This document shows, one piece after another, positions 56,089 through 64,000 of a stretch of 64,000 nucleotides of DNA. The notes beneath the pieces were generated by a model, which saw only the letters and a list, made by a program, of their open reading frames with translations, had not been told where the DNA came from and ran no database searches. The position numbers and the translations under genes were made by a program. Each line of letters starts with the position of its first letter. Within the stretch, counting starts at the first letter, position 1. Source of the DNA: Streptomyces physcomitrii (GTDB taxonomy: Bacteria > Actinomycetota > Actinomycetes > Streptomycetales > Streptomycetaceae); contig NZ_JAAWWP010000001.1 in NCBI RefSeq assembly GCF_012273655.1, forward strand, positions 186,001-250,000, in the 5' to 3' direction.

Positions 56089-57885
56089 TCAGGCGCTCTC
56101 GGCCGCCGCCGCGCGGCCCGCCTGGCGGCCGGAGAAGAGGCAGCCGCCGAGGAAGGTGCCCTCCAGGGAGCGGTAGCCGTGCACCCCGCCGCCGCCGAAG
56201 CCGGAGACCTCCCCGGCCGCGTAGAGGCCCGGCACCGGCGCTCCGTCGGCGTCGAGCACCCGGCCGGAGAGGTCGGTCTGGAGGCCGCCGAGGGTCTTGC
56301 GGCTGAGCAGGTTCAGCCGGACGGCGATCAGCGGTCCCGCCGCCGGGTCGAGGATCCGGTGCAGGCCTACGGTGCGGGAGAGGTCGTCGCCCACATAGGC
56401 CAGGGAGTTGCGGATGCCCATCACCTGGGTGTCCTTGCCGAAGCGGTTGTCCACCTCGCGGTCGCGGGCGGTGATCTGCCGCAGCAGCGCGTCGTGGTCC
56501 ACGAGGTTCTGGCCGGTCAGCTCGTTCATCCCGGCGACCAGTTCGCGCAGGGTGTCCGCGACGACGAAGTCCTCGCCCCGGTCGAGGAACTTCCGCACCG
56601 GCTCCGGGGTCTGGCCGAGCGCCCGGTTGGCGAGGTAGGCGACCAGGTCCTTGCGGGTCAGCTCCGGGTTCTGCTCCGAGCCGGAGAGGGTGAACTCCTT
56701 CTTGACGATGCGCTCGTTGAGGACGAACCAGGAGTAGTCGTAGCCGGTGTCCTTGATCATCTTCAGGGTGCCGAGGGTGTCGTAGCCGGGGATCGCGGGG
56801 GCCGGGAAGCGGCGGCCCTTGGCGTCGAACCAGAGCGAGGAGGGGGCGGGCAGGATGCGGATGCCGTGGTTCGCCCAGATCGGCTCGTAGTTCTTGAGGC
56901 CCTCGGTGTAGTGCCACATCCGGTCGCGGTTGACCAGGCGGCCGCCCGCGCGTTCGGCGATCTCCAGCATGCGGCCGTCGACATGGGCGGGGACGCCGGT
57001 GACCATGGTGCGCGGCGGGGAGCCGAGGCGGCTCGGCCAGTTCGCGCGGACCAGGTCCAGATTGCCGCCGATGCCGCCGGAGGTGACCAGCACCTGCGGG
57101 GCGTTCAGCGTGAACTCGCCGACCTTGGTCCGTGAACTGGCCGTCCCGCGCGGGGCGTTGCTCGGTTCCAGCACCGAGCCGCGGACGCCGGTCACCGCGC
57201 CGGAACTGAGCAGCAGCTCGTCCACCTGGTGCCGGAAGCGGAAGGTGACCAGGCCCTTCTTCGCCGCCTCCCGCACCCGCTTCTCGAAGGGTTCCATCAC
57301 GCCGGGGCCGGTGCCGAGGGTGACGTGGAAGCGGGGCACCGAGTTGCCGGGGCCGTCCGCGAGCTGCCCGCCGCGCTCGGCCCAGCCGACGATCGGCACC
57401 CAGCGCATGCCCATCCCGTACAGCCAGGACCGCTTCTCCCCGGCGGCGAACTCCAGGTAGGCGTCGGCCCATCGGCGGCCCCAGTGGTCCTCGCCGAGGC
57501 GGTCCTCGACGCCCCGGTCGAAGCCCGCGGTGCCGAGCCAGTCCTGCCGGGCCAGCTCCAGCGAGTCCTTGATCCCGCACAGCCGCTGCTCGTGCGAGTC
57601 GATCAGGAAGAGGCCGCCGAAGGACCAGTACGCCTGGCCGCCGAGGCTCGCCTCCGGCTCCTGGTCGAGGAGGATCACCTTGCGTCCGGCGGCGGTCAGT
57701 TCGGCGGTGGCGACCAGTCCGGCGAGCCCGCCGCCGACCACGATCACGTCTGCGTCCGCCTTCGGGGACCCGGCGCCGTAGGCCGGGCTCGCGCCCAGCG
57801 CCGTACCGGCCGCCAGTGCCCCGCCCGCGACCTGCATCAGGCGCCTGCGGCTGACCGGGGATGTCCCGGAGGACTCTTCTTCCAT
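56089..57885 (-). CDS. Tat-exported FAD-binding dehydrogenase (ketosteroid-dehydrogenase-like)
   Basis: A 598-residue flavoprotein. Twin-arginine signal SRRRLMQVAGGALAAG spans about 12-27. The FAD motif is VIVVGGGLAGLVATAEL (about 47-63), and a second nucleotide-contact block occurs at the end (PVPGLYAAGEVSGFGGGGVH). The middle region (GLKNYEPIWANHGIRILPAP, RTMVTGVPAHVDGRMLEIAE) is typical of predicted FAD-binding dehydrogenases related to 3-ketosteroid-delta-1 dehydrogenases and fumarate reductases. The substrate is unknown. The start is ATG 57885 with AAGGAGAG upstream. Divergent from a TetR gene 296 bases away, which probably controls it. Confidence 0.9.
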   Translation of the reverse strand: MEEESSGTSPVSRRRLMQVAGGALAAGTALGASPAYGAGSPKADADVIVVGGGLAGLVATAELTAAGRKVILLDQEPEASLGGQAYWSFGGLFLIDSHEQRLCGIKDSLELARQDWLGTAGFDRGVEDRLGEDHWGRRWADAYLEFAAGEKRSWLYGMGMRWVPIVGWAERGGQLADGPGNSVPRFHVTLGTGPGVMEPFEKRVREAAKKGLVTFRFRHQVDELLLSSGAVTGVRGSVLEPSNAPRGTASSRTKVGEFTLNAPQVLVTSGGIGGNLDLVRANWPSRLGSPPRTMVTGVPAHVDGRMLEIAERAGGRLVNRDRMWHYTEGLKNYEPIWANHGIRILPAPSSLWFDAKGRRFPAPAIPGYDTLGTLKMIKDTGYDYSWFVLNERIVKKEFTLSGSEQNPELTRKDLVAYLANRALGQTPEPVRKFLDRGEDFVVADTLRELVAGMNELTGQNLVDHDALLRQITARDREVDNRFGKDTQVMGIRNSLAYVGDDLSRTVGLHRILDPAAGPLIAVRLNLLSRKTLGGLQTDLSGRVLDADGAPVPGLYAAGEVSGFGGGGVHGYRSLEGTFLGGCLFSGRQAGRAAAAESA

Positions 57886-58181
57886 GGCTCTCTCCTTCTG
57901 CCGGGAGGATCAAGTGGGCCCGGGCGGCGCCGAGTTGACCGGGGACGACCGGAGATCGGGAAGGGGGATTGAGGCAGGCATGACAAGGCGTGCGAGGCGG
58001 GTGGAGGCGTGCGAAGGCCTCGACCGGGCGCGCCGGGGTGCGGATCGCAGGGGAAGGCGGCGGTGCCGGATTCTGAAAACGGCTCTGTTCAGATCTGGCT
58101 ACTCGAAAGTAATGACGGGCGCGGGCTTCTTCAAGCCCCCGGACAGGAGAAGATGGCCGCCGTGCGAAGGAGGAGGTGCGG

Positions 58182-58829
58182 GTGAAGGGCAGAGTCAGGC
58201 AGCCCACCGGCCGTTACGCAGGCAAGACGGCCAGTGAGCGGGGTGCCGAGCGCCGGGAGAGATTTCTCGGCGCGGCCCTGGAGCTCTTCGGCGCGGGCCC
58301 CGGCTACCGGGCGACCACCGTCGCCGCCCTCTGCGAGGCCGCCGGTCTGTCCACCCGGCAGTTCTACGAGGAGTTCCGCACCCTGGAGGACGTCCTCGCC
58401 GCCCTGCACCTGCTGGTCAACGACTGGGCCGAGGCGGCGGTGACCGAGGCGCTCGCCGGCAGCGCGGGGCAGCCCGCCGCCGAGCGCTATGCGGCCGTCT
58501 TCCGCGCCTATGCCGCGAGCGTCACCTCGGACCCGCGCCGGATCCGGATCACCTTCACCGAGATCGTCGGCATCAGCCCGCGCATGGACGAGCAGCGGCT
58601 CAGCCGCCGCGCCCGCTGGATCGAGCTGATCCGCGCCGAGGCCGAGGCGGCGCGGGCGCGCGGCGAGGCGGCCGACCGGGACTACAGCCTCGCGGCGGCC
58701 GCCTTCATCGGCAGCGTCAACGGCCTGCTGCACGACTGGGCGGCGGGCTGGGTCGACGCGAGCCTGGACGAGCTCGTCGAGGAACTCGTCGGTCTGCTGC
58801 TCGCCTCCCTGCGCCGCCCGGGGGGCTGA
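58182..58829 (+). CDS. TetR-family transcriptional regulator
   Basis: A 215-residue TetR protein. HTH spans about residues 20-65 (RERFLGAALELFGAG, TTVAALCEAAGLSTRQFYEE). The ligand domain has AASVTSDPRRIRITFTEIVG and ends LLLASLRR. The start was chosen as GTG 58182, 5-8 bases after GGAGGAGG; GTG 58176 is also in frame. It is divergent from the flavoprotein dehydrogenase and convergent with the acyl-CoA dehydrogenase operon. The sensed compound is unknown, perhaps a steroid- or acyl-type substrate. Confidence 0.9.
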   Translation: MKGRVRQPTGRYAGKTASERGAERRERFLGAALELFGAGPGYRATTVAALCEAAGLSTRQFYEEFRTLEDVLAALHLLVNDWAEAAVTEALAGSAGQPAAERYAAVFRAYAASVTSDPRRIRITFTEIVGISPRMDEQRLSRRARWIELIRAEAEAARARGEAADRDYSLAAAAFIGSVNGLLHDWAAGWVDASLDELVEELVGLLLASLRRPGG

Positions 58830-58860
58830 GGACCGCCGGGCGGCGCGGGGGCGACTGCCC

Positions 58861-60024
58861 TCAGCCCAGGCCGAGTTCGCGGGCCACCAGCATCCGCTGG
58901 ATCTCGCTGGTGCCCTCGCCGATCTCCAGGATCTTGGAGTCCCGCCACATCCGGGCGACCGGGTACTCGTTCATGAAGCCGTACCCGCCGTGGATCTGGG
59001 TGGCCTCCCGGGCGTTGTCCACCGCGATGGTGGAGGAGTACAGCTTCGCGAGCGCGGCCTCCTTCTTGAAGGGCTCGCCCTGCACCAGTCGCGAGGCCGC
59101 GTCCCGCCAGGCCAGCCGGGAGGTGTGCGCCTTCATCTCCATGTCGGCGATCTTGAACTGCACGGCCTGGAAGTCGCCGATCACCCGCCCGAAGGCGACC
59201 CGCTCCTTGGCGTACTTCACCGACTCGTCCACACAGCCCTGGGCGAGACCGGTGGCCAGCGCCGCGATGGCGATCCGGCCCTCGTCGAGGATGCGCAGGA
59301 ACTGCGCGTAGCCCCGGCCCTCCTCGCCGACCAGGTTCTCCCGGGGCACCCGCACATCGGCGAAGGACAGCTCCCGGGTGTCCGAGGCGTTCCAGCCGAC
59401 CTTCGAGTACGGGGCCGCCACCGTGAAGCCCGGGGTGCCGGAGGGCACCAGGATGGCGGAGATCAGCGGCTTGCCGTCCGGCTTGCGGCCGGTGACGGCG
59501 GTGACCGTGACCAGTCCGGTGATGTCGGTGCCGGAGTTGGTGATGAAGCACTTGGTGCCGTTGATGACCCACTCGCCGGTGGACTCGTCCAGGCGGGCGG
59601 TGGTGCGGGTGCCGCCCGCGTCGGAGCCGCCGTCCGGCTCGGTCAGGCCGAAGGCGCCGAGCATCTCGCCCGCGCACAGCTTCGGCAGCCAGGTGCGCTT
59701 CTGCTCCTCGCTGCCGAAGAGGTACAGCGGCATCGCGCCGAGCGAGACCCCGGCCTCCAGGGTGATCGCCACCGAGGAGTCCACCCGGGCCAGCTCCTCC
59801 AGGGCGAGGCCGAGCGCGAGGTAGTCGCCGCCCATGCCGCCGTACTCCTCGGGGAAGGGCAGCCCGAACAGGCCCATCCGGCCCATCTCGCGGATGATCT
59901 CGTAGGGGAACTCGTGCCGCTCGTAGTAGTCGCCGATCTTCGGCGCGATGACGTCGTGGGCGAACTCCTCGACAGTGCGCCGCAGTTCCTCGTGCTCGGC
60001 GGACAGGCGATGGTCGATCGACAT
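58861..60024 (-). CDS. acdH: Acyl-CoA dehydrogenase (isovaleryl-CoA type)
   Basis: A 387-residue FAD enzyme oxidising branched short-chain acyl-CoAs. Blocks: LFGLPFPEEYGGMGGDYLAL, AFGLTEPDGGSDAGG, VINGTKCFITNSG, RVAFGRVIGDFQAVQFKIAD, and IHGGYGFMNEYPVARMWRDS with the likely catalytic Glu370 in GEGTSEIQ. It is the last gene of the leucine-degradation operon, 5 bases after the HMG-CoA lyase gene. The symbol follows S. coelicolor AcdH, which has this neighbourhood. The start is ATG 60024. Confidence 0.93.
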   Translation of the reverse strand: MSIDHRLSAEHEELRRTVEEFAHDVIAPKIGDYYERHEFPYEIIREMGRMGLFGLPFPEEYGGMGGDYLALGLALEELARVDSSVAITLEAGVSLGAMPLYLFGSEEQKRTWLPKLCAGEMLGAFGLTEPDGGSDAGGTRTTARLDESTGEWVINGTKCFITNSGTDITGLVTVTAVTGRKPDGKPLISAILVPSGTPGFTVAAPYSKVGWNASDTRELSFADVRVPRENLVGEEGRGYAQFLRILDEGRIAIAALATGLAQGCVDESVKYAKERVAFGRVIGDFQAVQFKIADMEMKAHTSRLAWRDAASRLVQGEPFKKEAALAKLYSSTIAVDNAREATQIHGGYGFMNEYPVARMWRDSKILEIGEGTSEIQRMLVARELGLG

Positions 60025-60029
60025 GGCTT

Positions 60030-61058
60030 TCAGGACTCCTTGTGGGAGAGGGCGCGAACGGTACGAGAGGGGCTCGGGCGGCCGAGCTGCTGGGCCATCC
60101 AGGCGCTTGTGGCGGTGAGGCGGTCCAGGTCGACCCCGGTGTCGATGCCGAGGCCGTCGAGCATCCAGACCAGGTCCTCGGTGGCGAGGTTCCCGGTGGC
60201 GCTCTTGGCGTACGGGCAGCCCCCGAGCCCGCCCGCCGAGGCGTCCACCGTGGTGACGCCGAGCTCCAGGGCGGCCAGGGTGTTGCTGAGGGCCTGGCCG
60301 TAGGTGTCGTGGAAGTGCACGCCGAGCGCCTCGGTGGGCACGGCGGCCTCGTGCAGCGCGCCGAGCAGGGCGCGGACATGGCCGGGGGTGGCCACGCCGA
60401 TGGTGTCGCCGAGGCTCAGCTCCTCGCAGCCCATGTCCCGCAGCGCGGTGCAGACCCGCACCACCTGCTCCAGGGGGACCGCGCCCTCCCAGGGGTCGCC
60501 GAAGCACATCGACAGATAGCCGCGTACGTGCACGCCCTCCTGCCGGGCGCGGGCGACCACCGGTTCGAACATGGCCAGGGCCTCGTCCACGGTGCGGTTG
60601 AGGTTGGCCTTGGCGAAGGACTCGGTGGCGCTGGCGAAGACCGCGATCCGCCGGGCGCCGAGCGCGAGCGCCCGCTCCATGCCCCGGGCGTTCGGCACAA
60701 GGACCGGCAGATGCACCCGCAGATCGGTGAGCTGGGGGAACAGCTGCTCGGCGTCGGCGAGTTGGGGCACCCACTTCGGATGCACGAAGCTGGTCGCCTC
60801 GATGGTGCCGAGCCCGGCCTCGGCGAGCCGCCGCACGAACTCGGCCTTCACCTCGGTCGGTACGACGCCCTTCTCGTTCTGCAGGCCGTCGCGCGCGCCG
60901 ACCTCGTGGATACGGACCCGGGCGGGCAGCCGGCTGTCCGGGAACCGCATGGGCAGGGCCCGGGGCCCGGTCGCGAGGGCTCCGGCCGCGGCGGCACCGG
61001 TCGCGGCGTCGGGGGCACCGGCCGCACCGGCACCGCCCGTCGTAGGGGACTCGGTCAT
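60030..61058 (-). CDS. hmgL: Hydroxymethylglutaryl-CoA lyase
   Basis: A 342-residue TIM-barrel lyase cleaving HMG-CoA to acetoacetate and acetyl-CoA, last step of leucine breakdown. Motifs: [20 protein letters not shown] (metal/Arg region), [43 protein letters not shown] (metal-binding His pair), and the lyase signature [15 protein letters not shown] containing the active-site Cys. An Ala/Gly-rich N-terminal tail of about 40 residues precedes the domain. The ATG at 61058 overlaps the stop of the biotin carboxylase gene (ATGA). Confidence 0.95.
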   Translation of the reverse strand: MTESPTTGGAGAAGAPDAATGAAAAGALATGPRALPMRFPDSRLPARVRIHEVGARDGLQNEKGVVPTEVKAEFVRRLAEAGLGTIEATSFVHPKWVPQLADAEQLFPQLTDLRVHLPVLVPNARGMERALALGARRIAVFASATESFAKANLNRTVDEALAMFEPVVARARQEGVHVRGYLSMCFGDPWEGAVPLEQVVRVCTALRDMGCEELSLGDTIGVATPGHVRALLGALHEAAVPTEALGVHFHDTYGQALSNTLAALELGVTTVDASAGGLGGCPYAKSATGNLATEDLVWMLDGLGIDTGVDLDRLTATSAWMAQQLGRPSPSRTVRALSHKES

Positions 61059-63196
61059 GTCGTCGGCTCCTTCGCGTCCTTCGCGTCCTTCGCGTCCTTC
61101 GCGTCCGGTGCGCTCTGCGCGTCCGGTGCGGGCTGCGCGGGCAGTCCGGTCCCGGTGTCCTCGGCGGCGGCCGGTTCGACCACCGCGAGCACCTGGTCCA
61201 TGGCGACCGCGGTGCCCGGGCTGACGTCGAGTTCGGTGACGGTGCCCGCGTGCGGGGCGGAGACGACGTGCTCCATCTTCATCGCCTCGACCACCAGCAG
61301 GCTCTGGCCCGCGGCCACCTCCTCCCCGACGGCGACCTTGACCACGGTGACGGTGCCCGGCATCGGCGCGGTCAGCGAGTCGGCGCCCGCGTGCGCGGCG
61401 CCCCGCAGCGAGGCGGCGACCGGATCGTGGTCGCACACCTGCCAGGCGTCGCCCTCCCGGCCGAGCCAGTCCCCGGCGCGGGTGAAGCGGTGCCGGACGC
61501 CGTCCAGGGTGACGAAGACCGCGTCCTCCTCGACGGTGGCCTCGCCGCGCGCCACATACGCCACCGGGTCCAGGCCGGGCACCCGCAGCTGGTGGGTGAC
61601 CGGGACGTGCCGCCCGCCGAGGCGCCAGCCGCCGCCTGCGGAGAAGGGGTCGAGCCAGCCGCCCGCGTCCGGCCGGGGCTGCCGCACCCGCACCGCCGCG
61701 GCGGCCTCGTACACCTCCTCGGGGACCTCGGACGGGATCAGCGAGTCGGCCTCGCGCTCCACCAGGCCGGTGTCCAGCTCCCCGGCCACCACCGCCGGAT
61801 GGGCGAGCAGCCGGCGCAGGAACCCGGCGTTGGTCCCCACGCCCAGGGTGACCGTCCCGGCGAGCGCGCCCCGCAGCCTGCGCAGCGCGGTGGCCCGGTC
61901 GGGGCCGTAGGCGATGACCTTGGAGAGCATCGGGTCGTAGAGGCTGGAGACCTCGGTGCCGAGGCTCAGCCCCGAGTCGGTGCGCACCCCCTCGCCCTCC
62001 GGTTCGGCGAGGGCGAGCACCACCCCGCCGGAGGGCAGGAAGCCGCGGCCCGGGTCCTCGGCGCAGATCCGCGCCTCGACGGCGTGCCCGGTGAGGGTGA
62101 TCTCCTCCTGGGCGAAGGGCAGCCGCTCCCCGGCCGCCACCCGCAGCTGCCACTCCACCAGGTCGAGCCCGGTGACCAGCTCGGTGACCGGATGCTCCAC
62201 CTGGAGGCGGGTGTTCATCTCCATGAAGTAGTACGCGCCGGGGTCGCCGCCGGGCACGATGAACTCCACGGTGCCCGCGCCCCGGTAGCCGCAGGAGCGC
62301 GCGGCCTGCACCGCGGCCTCGCCCATCGCCGCCCGGGTCGCCTCGTCGAGCAGGACCGAGGGCGCCTCCTCGATGATCTTCTGGTGGCGGCGCTGGAGCG
62401 AGCACTCCCGCTCGCCGAGGTGGACCACGCCCCCGTGGCCGTCGGCGAGGACCTGGATCTCGATGTGCCGGGGGCGGTCGATCCAGCGCTCCACCAGCAG
62501 CGTGTCGTCGCCGAAGGAGGCCCGGGCCTCGCGGCGGGCGGCGGCGATCTCCTCGGCGAGCAGCGCCTCCTCGCGCACCAGGCGCATGCCCTTGCCGCCG
62601 CCGCCCGCGGAGGGCTTGAGCAGCACCGGGGTGCCGATCTCCCGTGCCGCGGCGGCCAGTTGCTCATCGCTCAGCCCGCTGCCCGAGGAGCCGGGGACCA
62701 CCGGCACGCCCGCCGCGCGGACCGTCTCCTTGGCCCGGATCTTGTCGCCCATCAGCGCGATCGCCTCGGCGGAGGGGCCGATGAAGACGAGCCCCGCCTC
62801 CTCGCAGGCCCGCGCGAAGGCGGCGTTCTCCGCGAGGAATCCGTACCCCGGGTGCACGGCCTGGGCCCCGCTGCGCCGAGCCGCCTCGATCAGCCGCTCG
62901 GCGGACAGATAGCTCTCGGCGGCCGGTGCCGGACCGAGCCGTACCGCGGTGTCCGCCTCGCGTACATGCCGCGCCTCGGCGTCGGCGTCGCTGAAGACGG
63001 CCACCGAGCGGACGCCGAGCGCCCGCAGGGTGCGGATCACCCGGACCGCGATCTCGCCCCGGTTGGCCACCAGGACGGTGTCGAACATCCGCCCGCCCGC
63101 CCCGGCTGTGCTGCTCTCCCGCATCTCGGCCTTCCCGCCCATCTGCCCCGGCTCCTCGCCCTTGCTGTCCCTCGCGGACACGGTGTCGGTCGTCAT
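61055..63196 (-). CDS. Methylcrotonyl-CoA carboxylase alpha subunit (biotin carboxylase and carrier)
   Basis: A 713-residue biotin-dependent carboxylase subunit. The biotin carboxylase domain starts at about residue 37 ([20 protein letters not shown]) with AGGGGKGM for [22 protein letters not shown], and [14 protein letters not shown]. The C-terminal biotinyl domain has VVEAMKMEH. After that the tail is Ala-rich with four DAK repeats encoded by 9-base repeats. The start ATG 63196 lies 5 bases after the beta-subunit gene; ATG 63088 (MFDTV) is the alternative. Works with the beta subunit on methylcrotonyl-CoA from leucine; propionyl/acetyl-CoA is less likely given hmgL beside it. Confidence 0.93.
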   Translation of the reverse strand: MTTDTVSARDSKGEEPGQMGGKAEMRESSTAGAGGRMFDTVLVANRGEIAVRVIRTLRALGVRSVAVFSDADAEARHVREADTAVRLGPAPAAESYLSAERLIEAARRSGAQAVHPGYGFLAENAAFARACEEAGLVFIGPSAEAIALMGDKIRAKETVRAAGVPVVPGSSGSGLSDEQLAAAAREIGTPVLLKPSAGGGGKGMRLVREEALLAEEIAAARREARASFGDDTLLVERWIDRPRHIEIQVLADGHGGVVHLGERECSLQRRHQKIIEEAPSVLLDEATRAAMGEAAVQAARSCGYRGAGTVEFIVPGGDPGAYYFMEMNTRLQVEHPVTELVTGLDLVEWQLRVAAGERLPFAQEEITLTGHAVEARICAEDPGRGFLPSGGVVLALAEPEGEGVRTDSGLSLGTEVSSLYDPMLSKVIAYGPDRATALRRLRGALAGTVTLGVGTNAGFLRRLLAHPAVVAGELDTGLVEREADSLIPSEVPEEVYEAAAAVRVRQPRPDAGGWLDPFSAGGGWRLGGRHVPVTHQLRVPGLDPVAYVARGEATVEEDAVFVTLDGVRHRFTRAGDWLGREGDAWQVCDHDPVAASLRGAAHAGADSLTAPMPGTVTVVKVAVGEEVAAGQSLLVVEAMKMEHVVSAPHAGTVTELDVSPGTAVAMDQVLAVVEPAAAEDTGTGLPAQPAPDAQSAPDAKDAKDAKDAKEPTT
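61069..61107. repeat. 9-bp tandem repeat in the carboxylase gene tail
   Basis: Four copies of TCCTTCGCG (plus strand) encode Asp-Ala-Lys repeats at the C-terminus beyond the biotinyl domain; a slippage-prone tract with no effect on the enzyme core. Confidence 0.85.
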
Positions 63197-63201
63197 GGCG
63201 C

Positions 63202-64000
63202 TCACATCCGGAAGACGCCGTACCCGGGCGCCTTCGGGTCCTTGGCGGGCAGCGGGGCGTTGGCGCAGGCGGTGAGCGCGAGGCCGAGGACCCGCCGGGT
63301 CTCCAGCGGGTCGATCACGCCGTCGTCCCAGAGCCGGGCGGTGGCGTAGTAGGCGTTGCCCTGGCTCTCGTACTGCTGCCGGACCGGGGCCTTGAAGGCC
63401 TCCTCGTCCTCGGCGGGCCAGGACTCGCCGCGCGCCTCCAGCTGGTCCCGCTTGACGGTGGCGAGCACCGAGGCGGCCTGCTCGCCGCCCATCACGGAGA
63501 TCTTCGCGCCGGGCCACATCCACAGGAAGCGGGGGGAGTACGCCCGGCCGCACATCGAGTAGTTGCCCGCGCCGTAGGAGCCGCCGATGACCACGGTCAG
63601 CTTGGGCACCCGGGTGCAGGCCACCGCCGTGACCATCTTGGCGCCGTGCTTGGCGATGCCGCCCGCCTCGTAGTCCTTGCCGACCATGAAGCCGGAGATG
63701 TTCTGCAGGAAGAGCAGCGGGATGCCGCGCTGGTCGCACAGCTCGATGAAGTGCGCGCCCTTCTGGGCGGACTCGGCGAAGAGGATGCCGTTGTTGGCGA
63801 CGATGCCGACCGGGTGGCCGTGCAGCCGGGCGAAGCCGGTGACCAGGGTCTGGCCGTACTCGGACTTGAACTCGGAGAACTGCGAGCCGTCGACCAGGCG
63901 GGCGATCACCTCGCGCACGTCGTAGGGGGTGCGGGAGTCGACCGGGACGGCGCCGTAGAGCCCGTGCGGGTCGACCTTGGGCTCCACCACCGGGCGCACC
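63202..64000 (-). CDS. Methylcrotonyl-CoA carboxylase beta subunit (carboxyltransferase, N-terminus missing)
   Basis: The last 265 residues or so of a carboxyltransferase beta subunit. Visible are the second crotonase-like half, [37 protein letters not shown], the oxyanion loop [33 protein letters not shown] and the C-terminal [17 protein letters not shown]. The true start lies beyond 64000. First visible gene of the operon with the biotin subunit, HMG-CoA lyase and acyl-CoA dehydrogenase, all on the minus strand with gaps of 5 bases or overlaps. The gene set defines leucine/isovalerate catabolism. Confidence 0.93.
   Translation of the reverse strand, partial: VRPVVEPKVDPHGLYGAVPVDSRTPYDVREVIARLVDGSQFSEFKSEYGQTLVTGFARLHGHPVGIVANNGILFAESAQKGAHFIELCDQRGIPLLFLQNISGFMVGKDYEAGGIAKHGAKMVTAVACTRVPKLTVVIGGSYGAGNYSMCGRAYSPRFLWMWPGAKISVMGGEQAASVLATVKRDQLEARGESWPAEDEEAFKAPVRQQYESQGNAYYATARLWDDGVIDPLETRRVLGLALTACANAPLPAKDPKAPGYGVFRM

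Overview
The window is chromosomal DNA from a high-GC actinomycete, almost certainly a Streptomyces. The evidence is third-position GC bias, GTG/TTG starts with GGAGG-type ribosome sites, Tat lipoproteins, an adpA-orn pair, a WhiJ/DUF397 module, DmdR-type iron boxes and a DasR dre site. From memory, the order MCC operon / desE / desF / hexosaminidase / glmS2 / adpA / orn / PAS-GGDEF-EAL gene / polar amino-acid ABC transporter follows the S. coelicolor chromosome, read here from right to left.

Layout. 1-8000: Ehu-type (ectoine or polar amino acid) ABC transporter, with a DUF3830 protein, an amidase, a 2-hydroxyacid dehydrogenase and two maleate-isomerase-like proteins, which look like one uptake-plus-catabolism locus. 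8097-10016: XRE regulator, two tandem DUF397 proteins and a divergent anti-sigma-like ATPase (WhiJ-type module). 10017-20987: accessory island. It has a 2349-residue secreted Rhs/YD-repeat toxin with Hint and HYD1-type toxin domains, its DUF6881 immunity gene, then two orphan Hint-toxin tips each with an immunity gene, and degraded integrase 3' ends with strong hairpins. 20988-31300: TetR regulator, FBP zinc protein, LLM oxidoreductase, c-di-GMP enzyme, secreted M6-type protease, tRNA-Lys, methyltransferase, iron-box-controlled DUF2470 protein and small conserved proteins. 31543-37055: a translationally coupled SF1 helicase / unknown / PD-(D/E)XK nuclease operon beside a PAP2 phosphatase. 37416-45701: XRE-TPR regulator, spermidine-synthase-like protein, a SnoaL-like protein with a fresh internal duplication, SDR, secreted GH109-type oxidoreductase, Excalibur protein. 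45980-49460: tRNA-His, orn, adpA and a universal stress protein. 49491-55840: glmS, DasR-controlled GH20 hexosaminidase, desF and desE. 55841-64000: Tat-exported flavoprotein dehydrogenase, TetR regulator and the leucine/isovalerate (methylcrotonyl-CoA carboxylase) operon, cut by the right edge.

Main points of interest. (1) desABCD, which in S. coelicolor lies between hex and desF, is absent, and an almost perfect iron box is left stranded there. This suggests loss of desferrioxamine synthesis with uptake retained. (2) The rhs locus carries a cassette array of alternative toxin tips, one frameshifted. (3) adpA contains no TTA codon, which would remove the usual bldA dependence. (4) The helicase/unknown/nuclease operon is the best candidate for an undescribed system. 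(5) The left-end catabolic cluster includes an isomerase paralogue that has lost one catalytic cysteine. Family names come from reading protein sequences by eye; no database search was run.
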